A stretch of DNA of 64,000 nt from Sinorhizobium kostiense. Lineage in GTDB: Bacteria > Pseudomonadota > Alphaproteobacteria > Rhizobiales > Rhizobiaceae. Below the pieces are notes generated by a model. It was not told the DNA's origin, made no database searches, and worked only from the letters and a program-made list of their open reading frames with translations. Shown here piece by piece: positions 25,566 to 34,160 of this stretch. Position numbers and translations under genes: made by a program. The first letter of the stretch is position 1. Each line of letters begins with the position of its first letter. The DNA lies in the NCBI RefSeq assembly GCF_017874595.1, contig NZ_JAGILA010000002.1, positions 372,001 to 436,000 of the forward strand, in the 5' to 3' direction.

Positions 25566-26186
25566 TCACGCCTGCACAACCGCCAGCACCCGGGCAACGG
25601 CCGGGCGCTCGGCCATTCGCATACGGTGGTCGAGTACCTTTGGAAATCGCGTCGGATCGACACCATCCCCATCCAGCCATCCGGCTATGGTGAAGAGATA
25701 GGGGTCGGCGATCGTGTAGGTTTCGCCCATGACGAAGGGACCGGTGAACATCAGGCTCTCGATCAAGGAGAGGCAATCCGCCATGTTCTGAGGCACCTTC
25801 GCCTTCATCGAAACATGCGCGGCCGGATCATCGGCCCAGCGCGCGCCCCGGCGGGAATGGGCGTGCGCCACATGCACCGTCGAGCAGAGATAACTCAGGA
25901 AGGATTGCAGCCGCGCGAATTCGAAAGGATCGGCGAGCGGCGCCAGCCGGGCCTCGGGAAAGCTCTGTGCGACATAGGTCAAGATCGCCGGCGTTTCCGT
26001 CAGAGTGCCGCGCTCAGTCACCAGCGCGGGAACGCGGCCCTTGGGATTGACGGCGAGGTAATCGGGCCTCGTCTGCTCGGCCTTGGAAAAGTCGATCCGC
26101 TGGGCTTCATAGGCAGCACCCGCTTCCTCGAGCGCAATATGCGAGCCGAGTGAACAAGTGCCGGGCGCGTAGTAGAGTTTCAGCAT
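25566..26186 (-). CDS. Beta-class glutathione S-transferase
   Basis: A 206-residue GST resembling bacterial beta-class enzymes. The active-site segment is KLYYAPGTCSLGSHIALEEAG with the catalytic Cys, the cis-Pro region is NPKGRVPALV, and SNAIL-like helix residues are in LTETPAILTYVA. The C-terminal MGETYTIADPYLFTIAGWL is the conserved domain-capping region. It would conjugate glutathione to electrophiles or act as a thiol reductase. ATG 26186 is preferred over GTG 26189 because GGGAGG is at the right spacing. Confidence 0.9.
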   Translation of the reverse strand: MLKLYYAPGTCSLGSHIALEEAGAAYEAQRIDFSKAEQTRPDYLAVNPKGRVPALVTERGTLTETPAILTYVAQSFPEARLAPLADPFEFARLQSFLSYLCSTVHVAHAHSRRGARWADDPAAHVSMKAKVPQNMADCLSLIESLMFTGPFVMGETYTIADPYLFTIAGWLDGDGVDPTRFPKVLDHRMRMAERPAVARVLAVVQA

Positions 26187-26285
26187 CACAGTGCCTCCCG
26201 CTGCATTGTCGGCAGAAGAGAAGAAATCGCAGCGACTGACAAGCGGAAAAGAGGTCCGGCGGCAACCCGCCGGCCGGCCTTGCGA

Positions 26286-26657
26286 TCATGCAGGCAGGAA
26301 TTGCTCGCAGCCGGGCACATCCTCGAGACGGTAATAGACCGGAATGCCGCGCTCGCGCGCAATCCGCACATCATTGTCCGCCCCCTTGGATTCGCCCGGC
26401 AACCTCAGCACCGCGTCGCAAAGACCAAGCAGCCTGCCGGCGACGGGATGAAAAATCTCCTCGTAGAGATCGTCGCCGATGTGGCTGCCGCCCGCCGCAT
26501 GCCACACGGGCAGGGCCACCCATTCGCCGATCATTGGCACGTGACCAGCCTTGAAAAGCGTATAGGACGGCTCCTCTAGGCGCTTGAGGTTTGCAGCCAT
26601 TTTCGAAGGGTTGTCCCCGGTACCCGACCGGTAAGGACCAGCAATGAGAATAAGCAT
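26286..26657 (-). CDS. DUF4406-like (nucleoside deoxyribosyltransferase-fold) protein
   Basis: A 123-residue protein with MLILIAGPYRSG at its N terminus and LCDAVLRLPGESKGADNDVRIARERGIPVYYRLEDVP at its C-terminal side, the pattern of DUF4406 / nucleoside 2-deoxyribosyltransferase-like proteins. The catalytic role is unproven. The Met at 26657 is preferred to 26663 and 26672 because GGAG is six bases away from it. It is divergent from a DeoR regulator. Confidence 0.8.
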   Translation of the reverse strand: MLILIAGPYRSGTGDNPSKMAANLKRLEEPSYTLFKAGHVPMIGEWVALPVWHAAGGSHIGDDLYEEIFHPVAGRLLGLCDAVLRLPGESKGADNDVRIARERGIPVYYRLEDVPGCEQFLPA

Positions 26658-26671
26658 GCGCATCTCCTGCA

Positions 26672-26728
26672 TTCACGAAAAATCCGGATATTTCTGGATT
26701 ATTATGAAAATCCATGCAATCTCGTGAA
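26672..26728. promoter_or_regulatory. Spaced inverted repeat between the DUF4406 and DeoR genes
   Basis: TTCACGA (26672-26678) and TCGTGAA (26722-26728) are perfect inverted copies whose centres are 50 bp apart, about five helical turns. They flank an AT-rich core with repeated ATCC. This could be a looping operator for the DeoR-family protein. Confidence 0.4.
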
Positions 26729-26745
26729 GAGTCAAGGAGGATTCC

Positions 26746-27495
26746 ATGCTGACGGCGCAGAGACGGGCGATGATTTCGGCAAGGCTTGCGCGCCACGGGC
26801 AGATCGTCGCCAAGGCGCTCGCCGACGAGCTCGGGCTTTCGGAAGACACGATCCGCCGCGATCTCAGGGAAATGGCGGCCGAAGGCCTGTTGAGACGGGT
26901 TCACGGAGGCGCCCTGCCGCTCACGCCCCCGCTCCCCGATTTCGCCGCTCGCCAGGCGATCGCAAGCGACGTCAAGCGCATGCTCGGCCGCCGGGCCGCA
27001 GGCCTCGTCCAATCCGGTCAAACCATCTTTCTCGATGGCGGCACGACCAATGCGGAAATCGCTCGCGCCCTACCGCGCGACCTGCGTGCGACCGTCGTCA
27101 CGCACAGTCCCACGATCGCCGCCGAATTCGAGCTCCATGAAGCCGAGGTGATCCTGATCGGCGGCAGGCTCTACAAGCATTCGATGGTGGCAGTCGGCGC
27201 AGCGGCGGTTGCAGCAATCGAGCAGATCCGAGTGGATCTGTTCTTTCTGGGGGTCACCGCCGTGCATCCGGCGCACGGGCTTTCGACCGGAGACTATGAG
27301 GAAGCGACGATCAAGCGGGCGATCGCCCGGCAGTCGGCAGAAACCTACGTGCTCGCCACACCAGAGAAATTCGGCGCAGCCTCACCTCACCGAATCATGA
27401 GGGTGCATGATCTAGCCGGACTCATCGTGCCCGCGGACATGGAAACGGAACTCTTGTCGCCCTGTCGCGACGCGACGGCGCTCATCCTTGCGTAG
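26746..27495 (+). CDS. DeoR family transcriptional regulator
   Basis: A 249-residue DeoR-type regulator. The N-terminal HTH is MLTAQRRAMISARLARHGQIVAKALADELGLSEDTIRRDLREMAAEGLLRRVHGGA in outline, and the C-terminal DeoRC sugar-phosphate sensor domain has IFLDGGTTNAEIARAL, TVVTHSPTIAAEF and LFFLGVTAVHPAHGLST. Members typically respond to phosphorylated sugars. RBS AAGGAGG lies at the right distance from ATG 26746. No sugar-use operon is adjacent, so its target is not evident. Confidence 0.9.
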   Translation: MLTAQRRAMISARLARHGQIVAKALADELGLSEDTIRRDLREMAAEGLLRRVHGGALPLTPPLPDFAARQAIASDVKRMLGRRAAGLVQSGQTIFLDGGTTNAEIARALPRDLRATVVTHSPTIAAEFELHEAEVILIGGRLYKHSMVAVGAAAVAAIEQIRVDLFFLGVTAVHPAHGLSTGDYEEATIKRAIARQSAETYVLATPEKFGAASPHRIMRVHDLAGLIVPADMETELLSPCRDATALILA

Positions 27496-27514
27496 CGGCG
27501 CGGCTTGCCTGGCC

Positions 27515-28522
27515 TCACGCGGCGAAGGCCGCCGACAATCGCACCTCGCCGACATGCATGCCGTTCCAGTTGCGAAGCGGGCGGTTAGCCTGAGCCATTA
27601 GCGCCGCGTGGACTTCCGGTTCGTCGGCGAAGAAGCGCGCGAGCGTCGCGGCCACCATCGCTTCCGCGGCGCGGGTGGAGCCGTCCTCGCATTTCAGCGC
27701 AATCCCGATGCCCTTTTCCGGAATCGCGGCACAGAAGACGCCTTCGGCACCGGTCTTGGCGAAGATCCGGCCGGGTGCCGTCTTCATCAGCCGCGTGCAG
27801 GCCCGCCTTGTACCGGCGACATAGAAAGGCTCCACCATGCAGGCGTCGATCAGGCGCTTCGACGCCCGCGCCCGCGTGGCACCTAGTCCGACGCCCGTCG
27901 CCATCCGGGCGAAACCATGGGCCAGCCCCTTGATCGGAACCGCATAGGTCGGGATCGAGCAGCCGTCGATGCCGCAATTGTCGCGGCCGAGAACGGCGCC
28001 GGTCAGATCAGCCATGACGCCGCGGATCTCCCGCTGGATCGGATGATCGTAACCGACATAACCGGCGGGCTCCGTACCGGAGTGGCAGCAGGCGCAGATG
28101 AAGCCCGCATGCTTTCCCGAGCAATTGTTGTAGAGCGCGTTCGGCTTTTCGAGCGCGCGCACCTGCTGAATCAGCGTCGCCTGGTCGCTCGACCAGTGGG
28201 CGCCGCATTCGAGGGCGCGGACGTCGCGGCTCGCTGCCGCGAGCATTTCCGCCGCCAGCGCGACGTGCTCCGGCTCGCCGGAATGCGATGAGCAGGCGAG
28301 CGCCAGGGCCTTCGCACCGAAACCGTAGGCGTCGGCAGCGCCGCTCTCCACCAGCGGAAGCGCCTGCATCGCCTTACAGGCAGAACGCGGGAAAACGGCC
28401 GAGCCCACATCGCCGAGCGCAAAGACCTGTCTGCCGCCGGCATCGACGGCGATGACCATCCCGCGATGTCGGCTTTCGACCAGATTTCCTCGCCTCACTT
28501 CAACCAGGACGGGATTCGACAT
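27515..28522 (-). CDS. L-asparaginase, Rhizobium type II family
   Basis: A 335-residue asparaginase of the family first known from Rhizobium etli, unrelated to the E. coli enzymes. It hydrolyses L-asparagine to aspartate and ammonia. The SxxK pair lies in FPRSACKAMQALPL; conserved HSGEPEHV, NNCSGKHAGF and DNCGIDGCSIPTYAVP segments follow. The length matches the family. The start at 28522 has TGAGGG upstream. Convergent with the DeoR gene and divergent from a DUF3750 gene. Confidence 0.9.
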   Translation of the reverse strand: MSNPVLVEVRRGNLVESRHRGMVIAVDAGGRQVFALGDVGSAVFPRSACKAMQALPLVESGAADAYGFGAKALALACSSHSGEPEHVALAAEMLAAASRDVRALECGAHWSSDQATLIQQVRALEKPNALYNNCSGKHAGFICACCHSGTEPAGYVGYDHPIQREIRGVMADLTGAVLGRDNCGIDGCSIPTYAVPIKGLAHGFARMATGVGLGATRARASKRLIDACMVEPFYVAGTRRACTRLMKTAPGRIFAKTGAEGVFCAAIPEKGIGIALKCEDGSTRAAEAMVAATLARFFADEPEVHAALMAQANRPLRNWNGMHVGEVRLSAAFAA

Positions 28523-28593
28523 ATATTGCCCTCAAATTTTCCAAGTTTGGTTCTGCTTTTAGCAACATTGCAGCAGCAGAAGAAACGTTGCCC

Positions 28594-29331
28594 ATGAAAA
28601 TACTCCGCCGGCTGGCACTCGCTTTCGCCCTTATCTATCTTGTACCGGCCCTTTCATCGGCGGGTTTCTGGTACCTCAAAGAGCGGCCGCAGAGCTGGCG
28701 GGATGCGGACTGGTCTTCCGCCGGCATTTTGCCTCAAGCGACCGCGAGTCCGGATGCGGCGATATACGTCCTTTCGGCGACGACCGGGGGGATGAAGGGT
28801 GCAGTGGCGAGCCACGCCTGGATCGTCACCAAGAGCGAGGGTGGGTCCGCCTATGATCGCTACGAAAAGGTCGGCTGGGGCAAGCCGATCCGCAAGAACG
28901 CCTACGAGGCCGATGGCCGCTGGTACTCGAACGAGCCGCGCATCGTCGTCGCCGTCACCGGCGACGAGGCCAGGCGGCTGATCCCCAAAGTCGAGGAGGC
29001 AATTGCCGCTTACCCCTATGCCACTCCAGGCGCCTATCGCCTCTGGCCGGGACCGAACTCCAATACCTTCGTCGCCCATGTCCTGCGCTCGGTACCCGAA
29101 CTGAATGCCGTGCTTCCGCCCGATGCCGTCGGGCGCGACTACCTGCCGGAGGGCAAACTCTTCCATATCGATGCCGACGGCCGCGACCTGCATGCCACGC
29201 TCTACGGTCTCGCCGGAATTTCCGCCGGCTGGCGCAGCGGCCTGGAACTGCATTTCATGGGATTGGTGGCCGGTATCGACATTATAAGACCCGGCATCAA
29301 GATACCGGCGATCGGCCGCCTCGGGATTTGA
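28594..29331 (+). CDS. DUF3750 family protein
   Basis: A 245-residue protein with one N-terminal hydrophobic segment (LALAFALIYLVPALSSAGFWYL), probably an anchor or uncleaved signal. The body has SHAWIVTKSEGGSAYDRYEKVGWG and WPGPNSNTFVAHVLRSVPEL, the family marks of DUF3750, which include conserved His and Asn/Thr residues. Activity is unknown, although the fold resembles envelope NlpC-like proteins. Start at ATG 28594; a TTG two codons earlier is in frame. Confidence 0.82.
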   Translation: MKILRRLALAFALIYLVPALSSAGFWYLKERPQSWRDADWSSAGILPQATASPDAAIYVLSATTGGMKGAVASHAWIVTKSEGGSAYDRYEKVGWGKPIRKNAYEADGRWYSNEPRIVVAVTGDEARRLIPKVEEAIAAYPYATPGAYRLWPGPNSNTFVAHVLRSVPELNAVLPPDAVGRDYLPEGKLFHIDADGRDLHATLYGLAGISAGWRSGLELHFMGLVAGIDIIRPGIKIPAIGRLGI

Positions 29332-29349
29332 GACGAACGAAGGGCCGAA

Positions 29350-29376
29350 AAGGAAAAGGGCCGCGCTTGGCGACCC
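29350..29376 (-). terminator. Minus-strand intrinsic terminator
   Basis: Read on the minus strand, GGGTCGC (29376-29370), CAAGC, GCGGCCC (29364-29358) and then TTTTCCTTTT form a rho-independent terminator with one G-T wobble. It ends a possible small minus-strand transcript that includes the peptide at 29435-29506. Confidence 0.55.
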
Positions 29377-29434
29377 TTCCATGAGTTTTGGCCTCATGAT
29401 GGCCGGGCCGAAAGGCCCAAGGAAGGCGGCGGTC

Positions 29435-29506
29435 AGGCCGAGGGCTGCCTCGATCCCTTTACCTCTCCCATGTCCGTCAAGAAGACCGAAATCTCACTAG
29501 ACATTG
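29435..29506 (-). CDS. Putative 23-residue peptide
   Basis: On the minus strand an ATG preceded by AAGGAAGGTGATCC starts a 23-codon frame beginning MSSEISVFLTDMGEVKG and ending with TGA. It is followed by a GGGCC-TTTC-GGCCC hairpin (29418-29405) and by a terminator (29376-29350). The good ribosome site and closed transcript suggest a small expressed unit. No family is recognised; it may be a leader or chance. Confidence 0.35.
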
Positions 29507-29653
29507 GATCACCTTCCTTTCTGTTTGTTGCCGATGGACTTAAAGGTAAGCGGTTTCTGCCGCGATACAAGGGATACTATCGTATAATAGCCACTGCATG
29601 TCTCCTTGAATCGACCTCGAGTTAGGGACAACGGCATGCAGCAATACAAAGTG

Positions 29654-29697
29654 CTACAGCGACCTTTGCGCGTCTGATAAGACGCGCGGCGCTGTAG
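29654..29697. repeat. Nested palindromic REP-like unit
   Basis: The outer arms are CTACAGCG (29654-29661) and CGCTGTAG (29690-29697). The inner hairpin is GCGCGTCT-GATA-AGACGCGC (29668-29687). A diverged unit of the same plan is at 43011-43047. The element is intergenic, downstream of the quinone reductase gene. Confidence 0.65.
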
Positions 29698-29735
29698 ACC
29701 TCGACACCGGGGGAGAACGCTTCCGCATCTCGCTT

Positions 29736-30752
29736 TCAGGCAAGCCGGATCACAATCTTGCCGATATGGTCGCCCCCCTCCATCAGGCGATGTGCGTCGA
29801 CGATCTCTTTGAAGGGCACGACCGCATCGATGACCGGCGCCACCTCCCCCGCATCGAGGAGCGGCCAGACGTTGGCGGCAAGCTCGTCACGGATCGCCCG
29901 TTTCTCCGCCGCGGTACGGGGTCTCAGCGCCGATCCCATCACCTTCAGCCGCTTCGTCAGGATCGGCGCGATGTTGGCATCCTCCACGCGCGCGCCGCCA
30001 AGAAAACCGATGATCGACAGGCGCCCGTCCTTGGCGAGCGAAGCGAGATTGCGGCCGAAATAGCGACCCCCGACCATATCGAGGATGACGTCGACCCCTC
30101 GGCCCTCGGTCGCCTCGAGCACGACGTCCTTGAAATCCTCCTCGCGATAATTGATCGCCCGCTTCGCGCCGAGCGTTTCGCACGCCGCGCACTTCGCCGC
30201 ACTGCCGGCTGTCGCCAGCACCTCGGCGCCGAAAGCCTTGGCAAGCTGGATGGCCGTCGTGCCGATGCCGCTCGCGCCGCCGTGAACGAGGATCGTCTCG
30301 CCCCGCTTAAGGCCGGCCATGTCGAAGACATTTGCCCAGACGGTGAAGAAGGTTTCCGGCAGGGCCGTCGCCTTAACCGCGTCATAGCCCTTCGGCCAGG
30401 GGAGCGCCTGGGTCGCCGGCACGGCGCAATATTCGGCATAGCCACCGCCATTGGCAAGGGCGCAGACCTTGTCGGCAATCGAGAAACCTGCGGCGCTTTC
30501 TCCAAGAGCAACCACTTCGCCCGCCACTTCGAGACCGAGGATCGGGCTTGCGCCGGGCGGCGGCGGATAGTCGCCCTTGCGCTGCAGAATGTCCGGCCGG
30601 TTGACGCCGAAAGCCTCGACGCGGATCAGGATGTCGCCGGGGGCGATCTCAGGCAGTCGACCGCGCGCCAGCATCATGTTCTCCGCACCACCCGGGCTCT
30701 GGAGGTCCACATAGGACATTTCAGTCGGGAGCGTTCCGTTCGGCAGGCTCAT
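29736..30752 (-). CDS. NAD(P)H-quinone oxidoreductase, PIG3-type (zinc-free MDR)
   Basis: A 338-residue medium-chain reductase of the quinone oxidoreductase/PIG3 group. Conserved pieces are [33 protein letters not shown] in parts, the AVHGGASG-type nucleotide loop [23 protein letters not shown], and [20 protein letters not shown]. It lacks the structural zinc cysteines. It would reduce quinones using NADPH. Upstream lies a broken c-di-GMP gene; the two are separated by about 80 bp. Confidence 0.9.
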   Translation of the reverse strand: MSLPNGTLPTEMSYVDLQSPGGAENMMLARGRLPEIAPGDILIRVEAFGVNRPDILQRKGDYPPPPGASPILGLEVAGEVVALGESAAGFSIADKVCALANGGGYAEYCAVPATQALPWPKGYDAVKATALPETFFTVWANVFDMAGLKRGETILVHGGASGIGTTAIQLAKAFGAEVLATAGSAAKCAACETLGAKRAINYREEDFKDVVLEATEGRGVDVILDMVGGRYFGRNLASLAKDGRLSIIGFLGGARVEDANIAPILTKRLKVMGSALRPRTAAEKRAIRDELAANVWPLLDAGEVAPVIDAVVPFKEIVDAHRLMEGGDHIGKIVIRLA

Positions 30753-30831
30753 GGCGGCTTCCTCGCAAAGACAGTCCGCCTATACCTATCGTCGGCTCGA
30801 CGCTTCGGGAAGGGCGTGATTCATCCGTCGA

Positions 30832-32581
30832 TCATCGACCGTCGAGCAATTCCACGACCAATCCGTCTTTGCTTGCCTTTGCACGCGCCTTGATCTCGGC
30901 GATCCGCTTGCTCACCGTCTGGCTGTCGGAGAGAATGAAGCCTTCCGGCAATGTCAGAACCGCGATCGAGCAACGCATAAGCGGAAAGTCCCTTGCGCTG
31001 CCGTCGCGGCCATATCCGCTGATGCAGCCCGCCGACTGATGCTCCGGCGAATAAAGCTGGCGAACGTCCGGGCGGAACTCATTGATGAGACGCAGGAGCA
31101 CCGCGCGAATCTCTTCCTCGTCAAGTCCGCTGGCACCGACGAAGAAATCGTCGCCGCCGACGTGGCCAAGGAACTTCTCTTCGCCGATGAAGTGGCGCCG
31201 CAAGAGCGCGGCGAACAGCGTGATCGCAAGGTCGCCCTTCTGAAAACCGTAGGTATCGTTGAAGGGCTTGAAATCGTCGAAATCGCAATAGCAGAAGTAG
31301 CGCGTCTCATCGCCGTCGAGGATCGCGTGCTGCACATAGTCGCGAATGGCGCGGTTGCCCGGAAGTCCGGTCAAGGGGTTCTGCTCCTGCGCCGTCTTCA
31401 ACTGTTTCTCGTTGATGATCTTCAGGAGCGATGCGGCCGAAAGAATGCCGGCATAGCGCATGTTCTCGGTCAGGATGACGCAATCGCTGCCGTCCATTCC
31501 GGCAAATATCTTCAGCATTTCGTCGGCAGGCGTATCAAGATCGGCGATCGGCGCAGGCGTGACGAAATGCGATATGCGGCGCTGATAGATGCGGTTCTTC
31601 AGGAGATCGCGGCCGAACGGATGATAGATCATCTCCTTGACGTGATATTCGGGCAGGATCCCGCGCGGCTCGCCATTGGCATTCAAAACCGGAAAGAAGG
31701 GCTGTCGCGGGTTCAAGCGGAAATGGTCGAAGACAGCGTCAAGATCGTCGCTTTCCCTGACTGCCGGGAGCTGCTCGATCTCCTTGCGGATCAGGATGCT
31801 GTCCAGTGTCGACGAATGCCGCCTCACGCCACCGCCATCGACATGCGGGTAGGCGGGCTGCAACTCGGCCATGTGCGTCGTCGGACGGGCAATGAAATAG
31901 CCCTGCATCAGATCGCAGCCGAGATCGCGGCAAACCAGAAACTCCGCCTCCGTCTCCACGCCTTCGGCAATGACACGCGTCCCGAGCACATGCGCCATGT
32001 TGACGGCGTGGCGCCCGGTCGACCTTCACATAATCGACAGGCTGATCGCAGAGCATCTTCAGCCCGTTGAAGCCGGCGCCGAAGTCGTCGATCGCCAACT
32101 TGAAACCGGCAAGCCGCAGCTGCCGGACAAGCGCCGAGAACTCCGGCATCTTGCCGCCATCGAAGCGCTCCGACAGCTCGAAACATAGCGCCGAAGGCGC
32201 AACATTGGCCCGCTTGAGATGATGGACGAGCCGCTCGACCGTGTCCCCTTCGCCGCCGACGAGGCGCGAATCGAAATTGAGAAACAAGGTGCGGGCGGAA
32301 AAATCCGGAAGAGTCGCAAAGGCGGCAACGGCACGGCTGTTGATCAGATGCTCCAGTGCCAGAAGCTGCCCGGCCGCTTCCGCCTTGTCGAGAAATTCTA
32401 ACGGCGAGGCAAAGCCCAGCCGGTCATGTCCGCGCATCAGCGATTCATAGCCGAAAACTACGCCGGTGGTCGCTTCGACGATCGGCTGAAATGCGTTCTC
32501 GATGACGAGCTTGGCAAGCGTGATGATCTGATCGTCGCCGAAGCGGCGATGGATGAGTGTTTTTGCATGGACGGCGGACAT
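30832..32581 (-). pseudogene. EAL-CBS-GGDEF c-di-GMP protein, broken by a frameshift
   Basis: Read on the minus strand, the first frame (from ATG 32581) has an EAL domain with ESLMR, LFLNFDS, CFELSER, AIDDFGAGF and VKVDR. After VKVDR (near 32015) it runs out of frame. The other frame picks up at RHAVNMAHVLGTRVIAEGVETEAE and carries the rest of EAL (AEGVETE, QGYF), a CBS-pair region (about 31640-31430) and a GGDEF domain with GGDDF. About ten to twenty residues between VKVDR and RHAV (the FI.GI segment of the family) are missing, so a small deletion plus frameshift is the likely cause; a sequencing error cannot be excluded. The second part alone (30832-31998) is open and might be translated. 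Confidence 0.8.
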
Positions 32582-32731
32582 GCCGGACTCCGGAACGGTG
32601 TGGCGCGGACCGGCCGCAGCATCGAGAAAGACCGTCAACGAAGTCTCTCGCCAATGTGAACCTTTCGTGAAGCTTTGCAGGGCGCCGCCACCGCCAAGTC
32701 GAAAGTTGCATTTCTCAGAAAATACAACAAA

Positions 32732-32836
32732 CTAGAGCGGATGCGCTCACGTGCGTTCGCGCCGCCGGTCTACGCCTTTGTTTCTGCCGCATTCGCGCGA
32801 CGCCCGGTGATCCCACCTGACTGCAAGATCCTCTAG
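32732..32836. repeat. 105-bp dispersed repeat with CTAGAG/CTCTAG ends (copy 1)
   Basis: It begins CTAGAGCGGATGCGCTCACG and ends CTGCAAGATCCTCTAG. A second diverged copy lies at 44061-44171 (TAGAGCGGGATGCGCTCACA ... GCTCTA). The shared blocks include GATGCGCTCAC, CGTTCGC, CCTTTG and CCACCTGACTGCAA. Short inverted ends and small size suggest a MITE-like or RIME-like element. Confidence 0.65.
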
Positions 32837-33381
32837 CCCCTGACCAGAACGCCGAAAGCGATCAGCGCAAGCCCCTGCATGACGAGGTCGACCGCCAATA
32901 GCAGGCCGACGATCCAGAGGCTGTCGGTCGGCCAGCCGGCGGCGATGACGAGGCCTGCGACGAGCGTGATCAGCCCGGCAATGGCAATCCAGCCCCAGCC
33001 GCCAAGCGGGCTCAGCCGGAATCCGACCCAGATGCGGAAAGCGCCGGCGACGATCAGCGCGATCGCCATCAGCAAGGTCAGGACCGAGGAAGCAAGAAGC
33101 GGATTGAAGAAGGCGAAAAGCCCGGCCGCCGCGTAGAAGGCGCCGCTCAGCATCCAGAAGAGAAAGCCTCCCCAATCCTGGACGCGGAAGGCGTGGCCAA
33201 GGCTCAGCAGTCCGCAGATCAGCATGATGAGGCCGACAAAGTAGACAGAGGCGACTGTTGCCACCAGCAGATTGCCGAAGGCGACGCCGCCCGCCATGAT
33301 GAGGAGAACGCCGAGGGCAACGAACCATGCCCACTTTGCGGCGACCGAATTCCTGCCGACCGGATCGAACCCGTTGGCCAT
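32833..33381 (-). CDS. HdeD/DUF308 family membrane protein
   Basis: A 182-residue protein with about six transmembrane helices (WAWFVALGVLLIMAGGVAFG, SVYFVGLIMLICGLLSL, GFLFWMLSGAFYAAAGLF, SVLTLLMAIALIVAGAF, WIAIAGLITLVAGLVIAAGW, LWIVGLLLAVDLVMQGLALIAF). This fits HdeD-type small membrane proteins linked to acid resistance in enteric bacteria; in rhizobia the role is unproven. Start ATG 33381, preceded by GAGGTTGAA. The 3' end overlaps the repeat by a few bases. Divergent from betI. Confidence 0.85.
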   Translation of the reverse strand: MANGFDPVGRNSVAAKWAWFVALGVLLIMAGGVAFGNLLVATVASVYFVGLIMLICGLLSLGHAFRVQDWGGFLFWMLSGAFYAAAGLFAFFNPLLASSVLTLLMAIALIVAGAFRIWVGFRLSPLGGWGWIAIAGLITLVAGLVIAAGWPTDSLWIVGLLLAVDLVMQGLALIAFGVLVRG

Positions 33382-33476
33382 CTTTCAACCTCCAGTCTCT
33401 ACGTTGCGCGCCCTCTGCCCGCGATTGAGCCGGATTTTCAGGCAAAAAGAAAGAGTGATATCCGCAAAGTTTTTTA

Positions 33477-33496
33477 TTGATTGATGAGTCAATCAA
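33477..33496. promoter_or_regulatory. BetI-type operator
   Basis: TTGATTGA-TGAG-TCAATCAA is a perfect palindrome with 8-bp arms, 34 bases upstream of the betI start codon. The position and the TTGATTG/CAATCAA arms fit the choline-responsive BetI operator known from other bacteria. Binding is inferred. Confidence 0.7.
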
Positions 33497-33529
33497 AAAT
33501 AAGCTGATAAGCGTCAAAGGAGTTGCGCC

Positions 33530-34159
33530 ATGCCAAAAGTCGGAATGGAGCCGGTGCGCCGCAAGGCGCTGGTCGACGCGGCGTTGCGCGTTATCGGCGG
33601 TCAAGGCACCCTCTCGGTCACCATGTCCGAAATCGCCCGGGACGCGGGTGTCTCACCGGCGCTCGCGCACCACTATTTCGGCAGCAAAGAGCAACTGCTG
33701 ATCGAGACAATCCGCAGCCTGCTCCGTCAGTTGCGCCAGGACGCCGTGACTGCACTTAAGGCCGCGCGAACGCCGCGGGAAAAGGTGAGCGCTCTGATCC
33801 GCGTGAGTTTCCGGGCCGATCAGTTCGCGACGGAGACGGTCGCCGCCTGGCTGGCCTTCTACTCGGAGGCGCAGCGCTCGGAAGACGTTCGCCGGCTGCT
33901 CGTCATCTATGCGCGGCGGCTGCGCTCCAATCTTCTGGCAAGCCTGAGGGCGCTTTGCGCTCCGCATGACGCGGAACGCATTGCCGAGGGGGCGGCTGCC
34001 ATGATCGACGGCCTCTATATCCGGCAAAGTCTCAAATCGGCGCCGATCAGCATCGAGGCTTCGATCGCACTGACAGAGGATTATGTGAACGCGCATCTCC
34101 GGGCGATCGCAAGAATCTCAACAGACGAAGAATCCAAACGCTATCCGCGGGGAGAATAA
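33530..34159 (+). CDS. betI: Transcriptional repressor BetI
   Basis: A 209-residue TetR-family repressor of glycine betaine synthesis that senses choline. The TetR HTH is intact ([48 protein letters not shown] in outline), with [14 protein letters not shown] typical of BetI. It lies one base upstream of betB and behind a perfect operator, so it should repress its own operon. In Sinorhizobium meliloti the operon is betI-betC-betB-betA; here no betC lies between betI and betB. Confidence 0.95.
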   Translation: MPKVGMEPVRRKALVDAALRVIGGQGTLSVTMSEIARDAGVSPALAHHYFGSKEQLLIETIRSLLRQLRQDAVTALKAARTPREKVSALIRVSFRADQFATETVAAWLAFYSEAQRSEDVRRLLVIYARRLRSNLLASLRALCAPHDAERIAEGAAAMIDGLYIRQSLKSAPISIEASIALTEDYVNAHLRAIARISTDEESKRYPRGE

Positions 34160-34160
34160 T

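Noticed and set aside
29640-29697. A 12-codon leader peptide (MQQYKVLQRPLR...) before the REP hairpin as a second attenuator
   Set aside because: No ribosome site, no alternative pairing segments and no gene downstream on the same strand; the hairpin is better explained as a dispersed palindrome.
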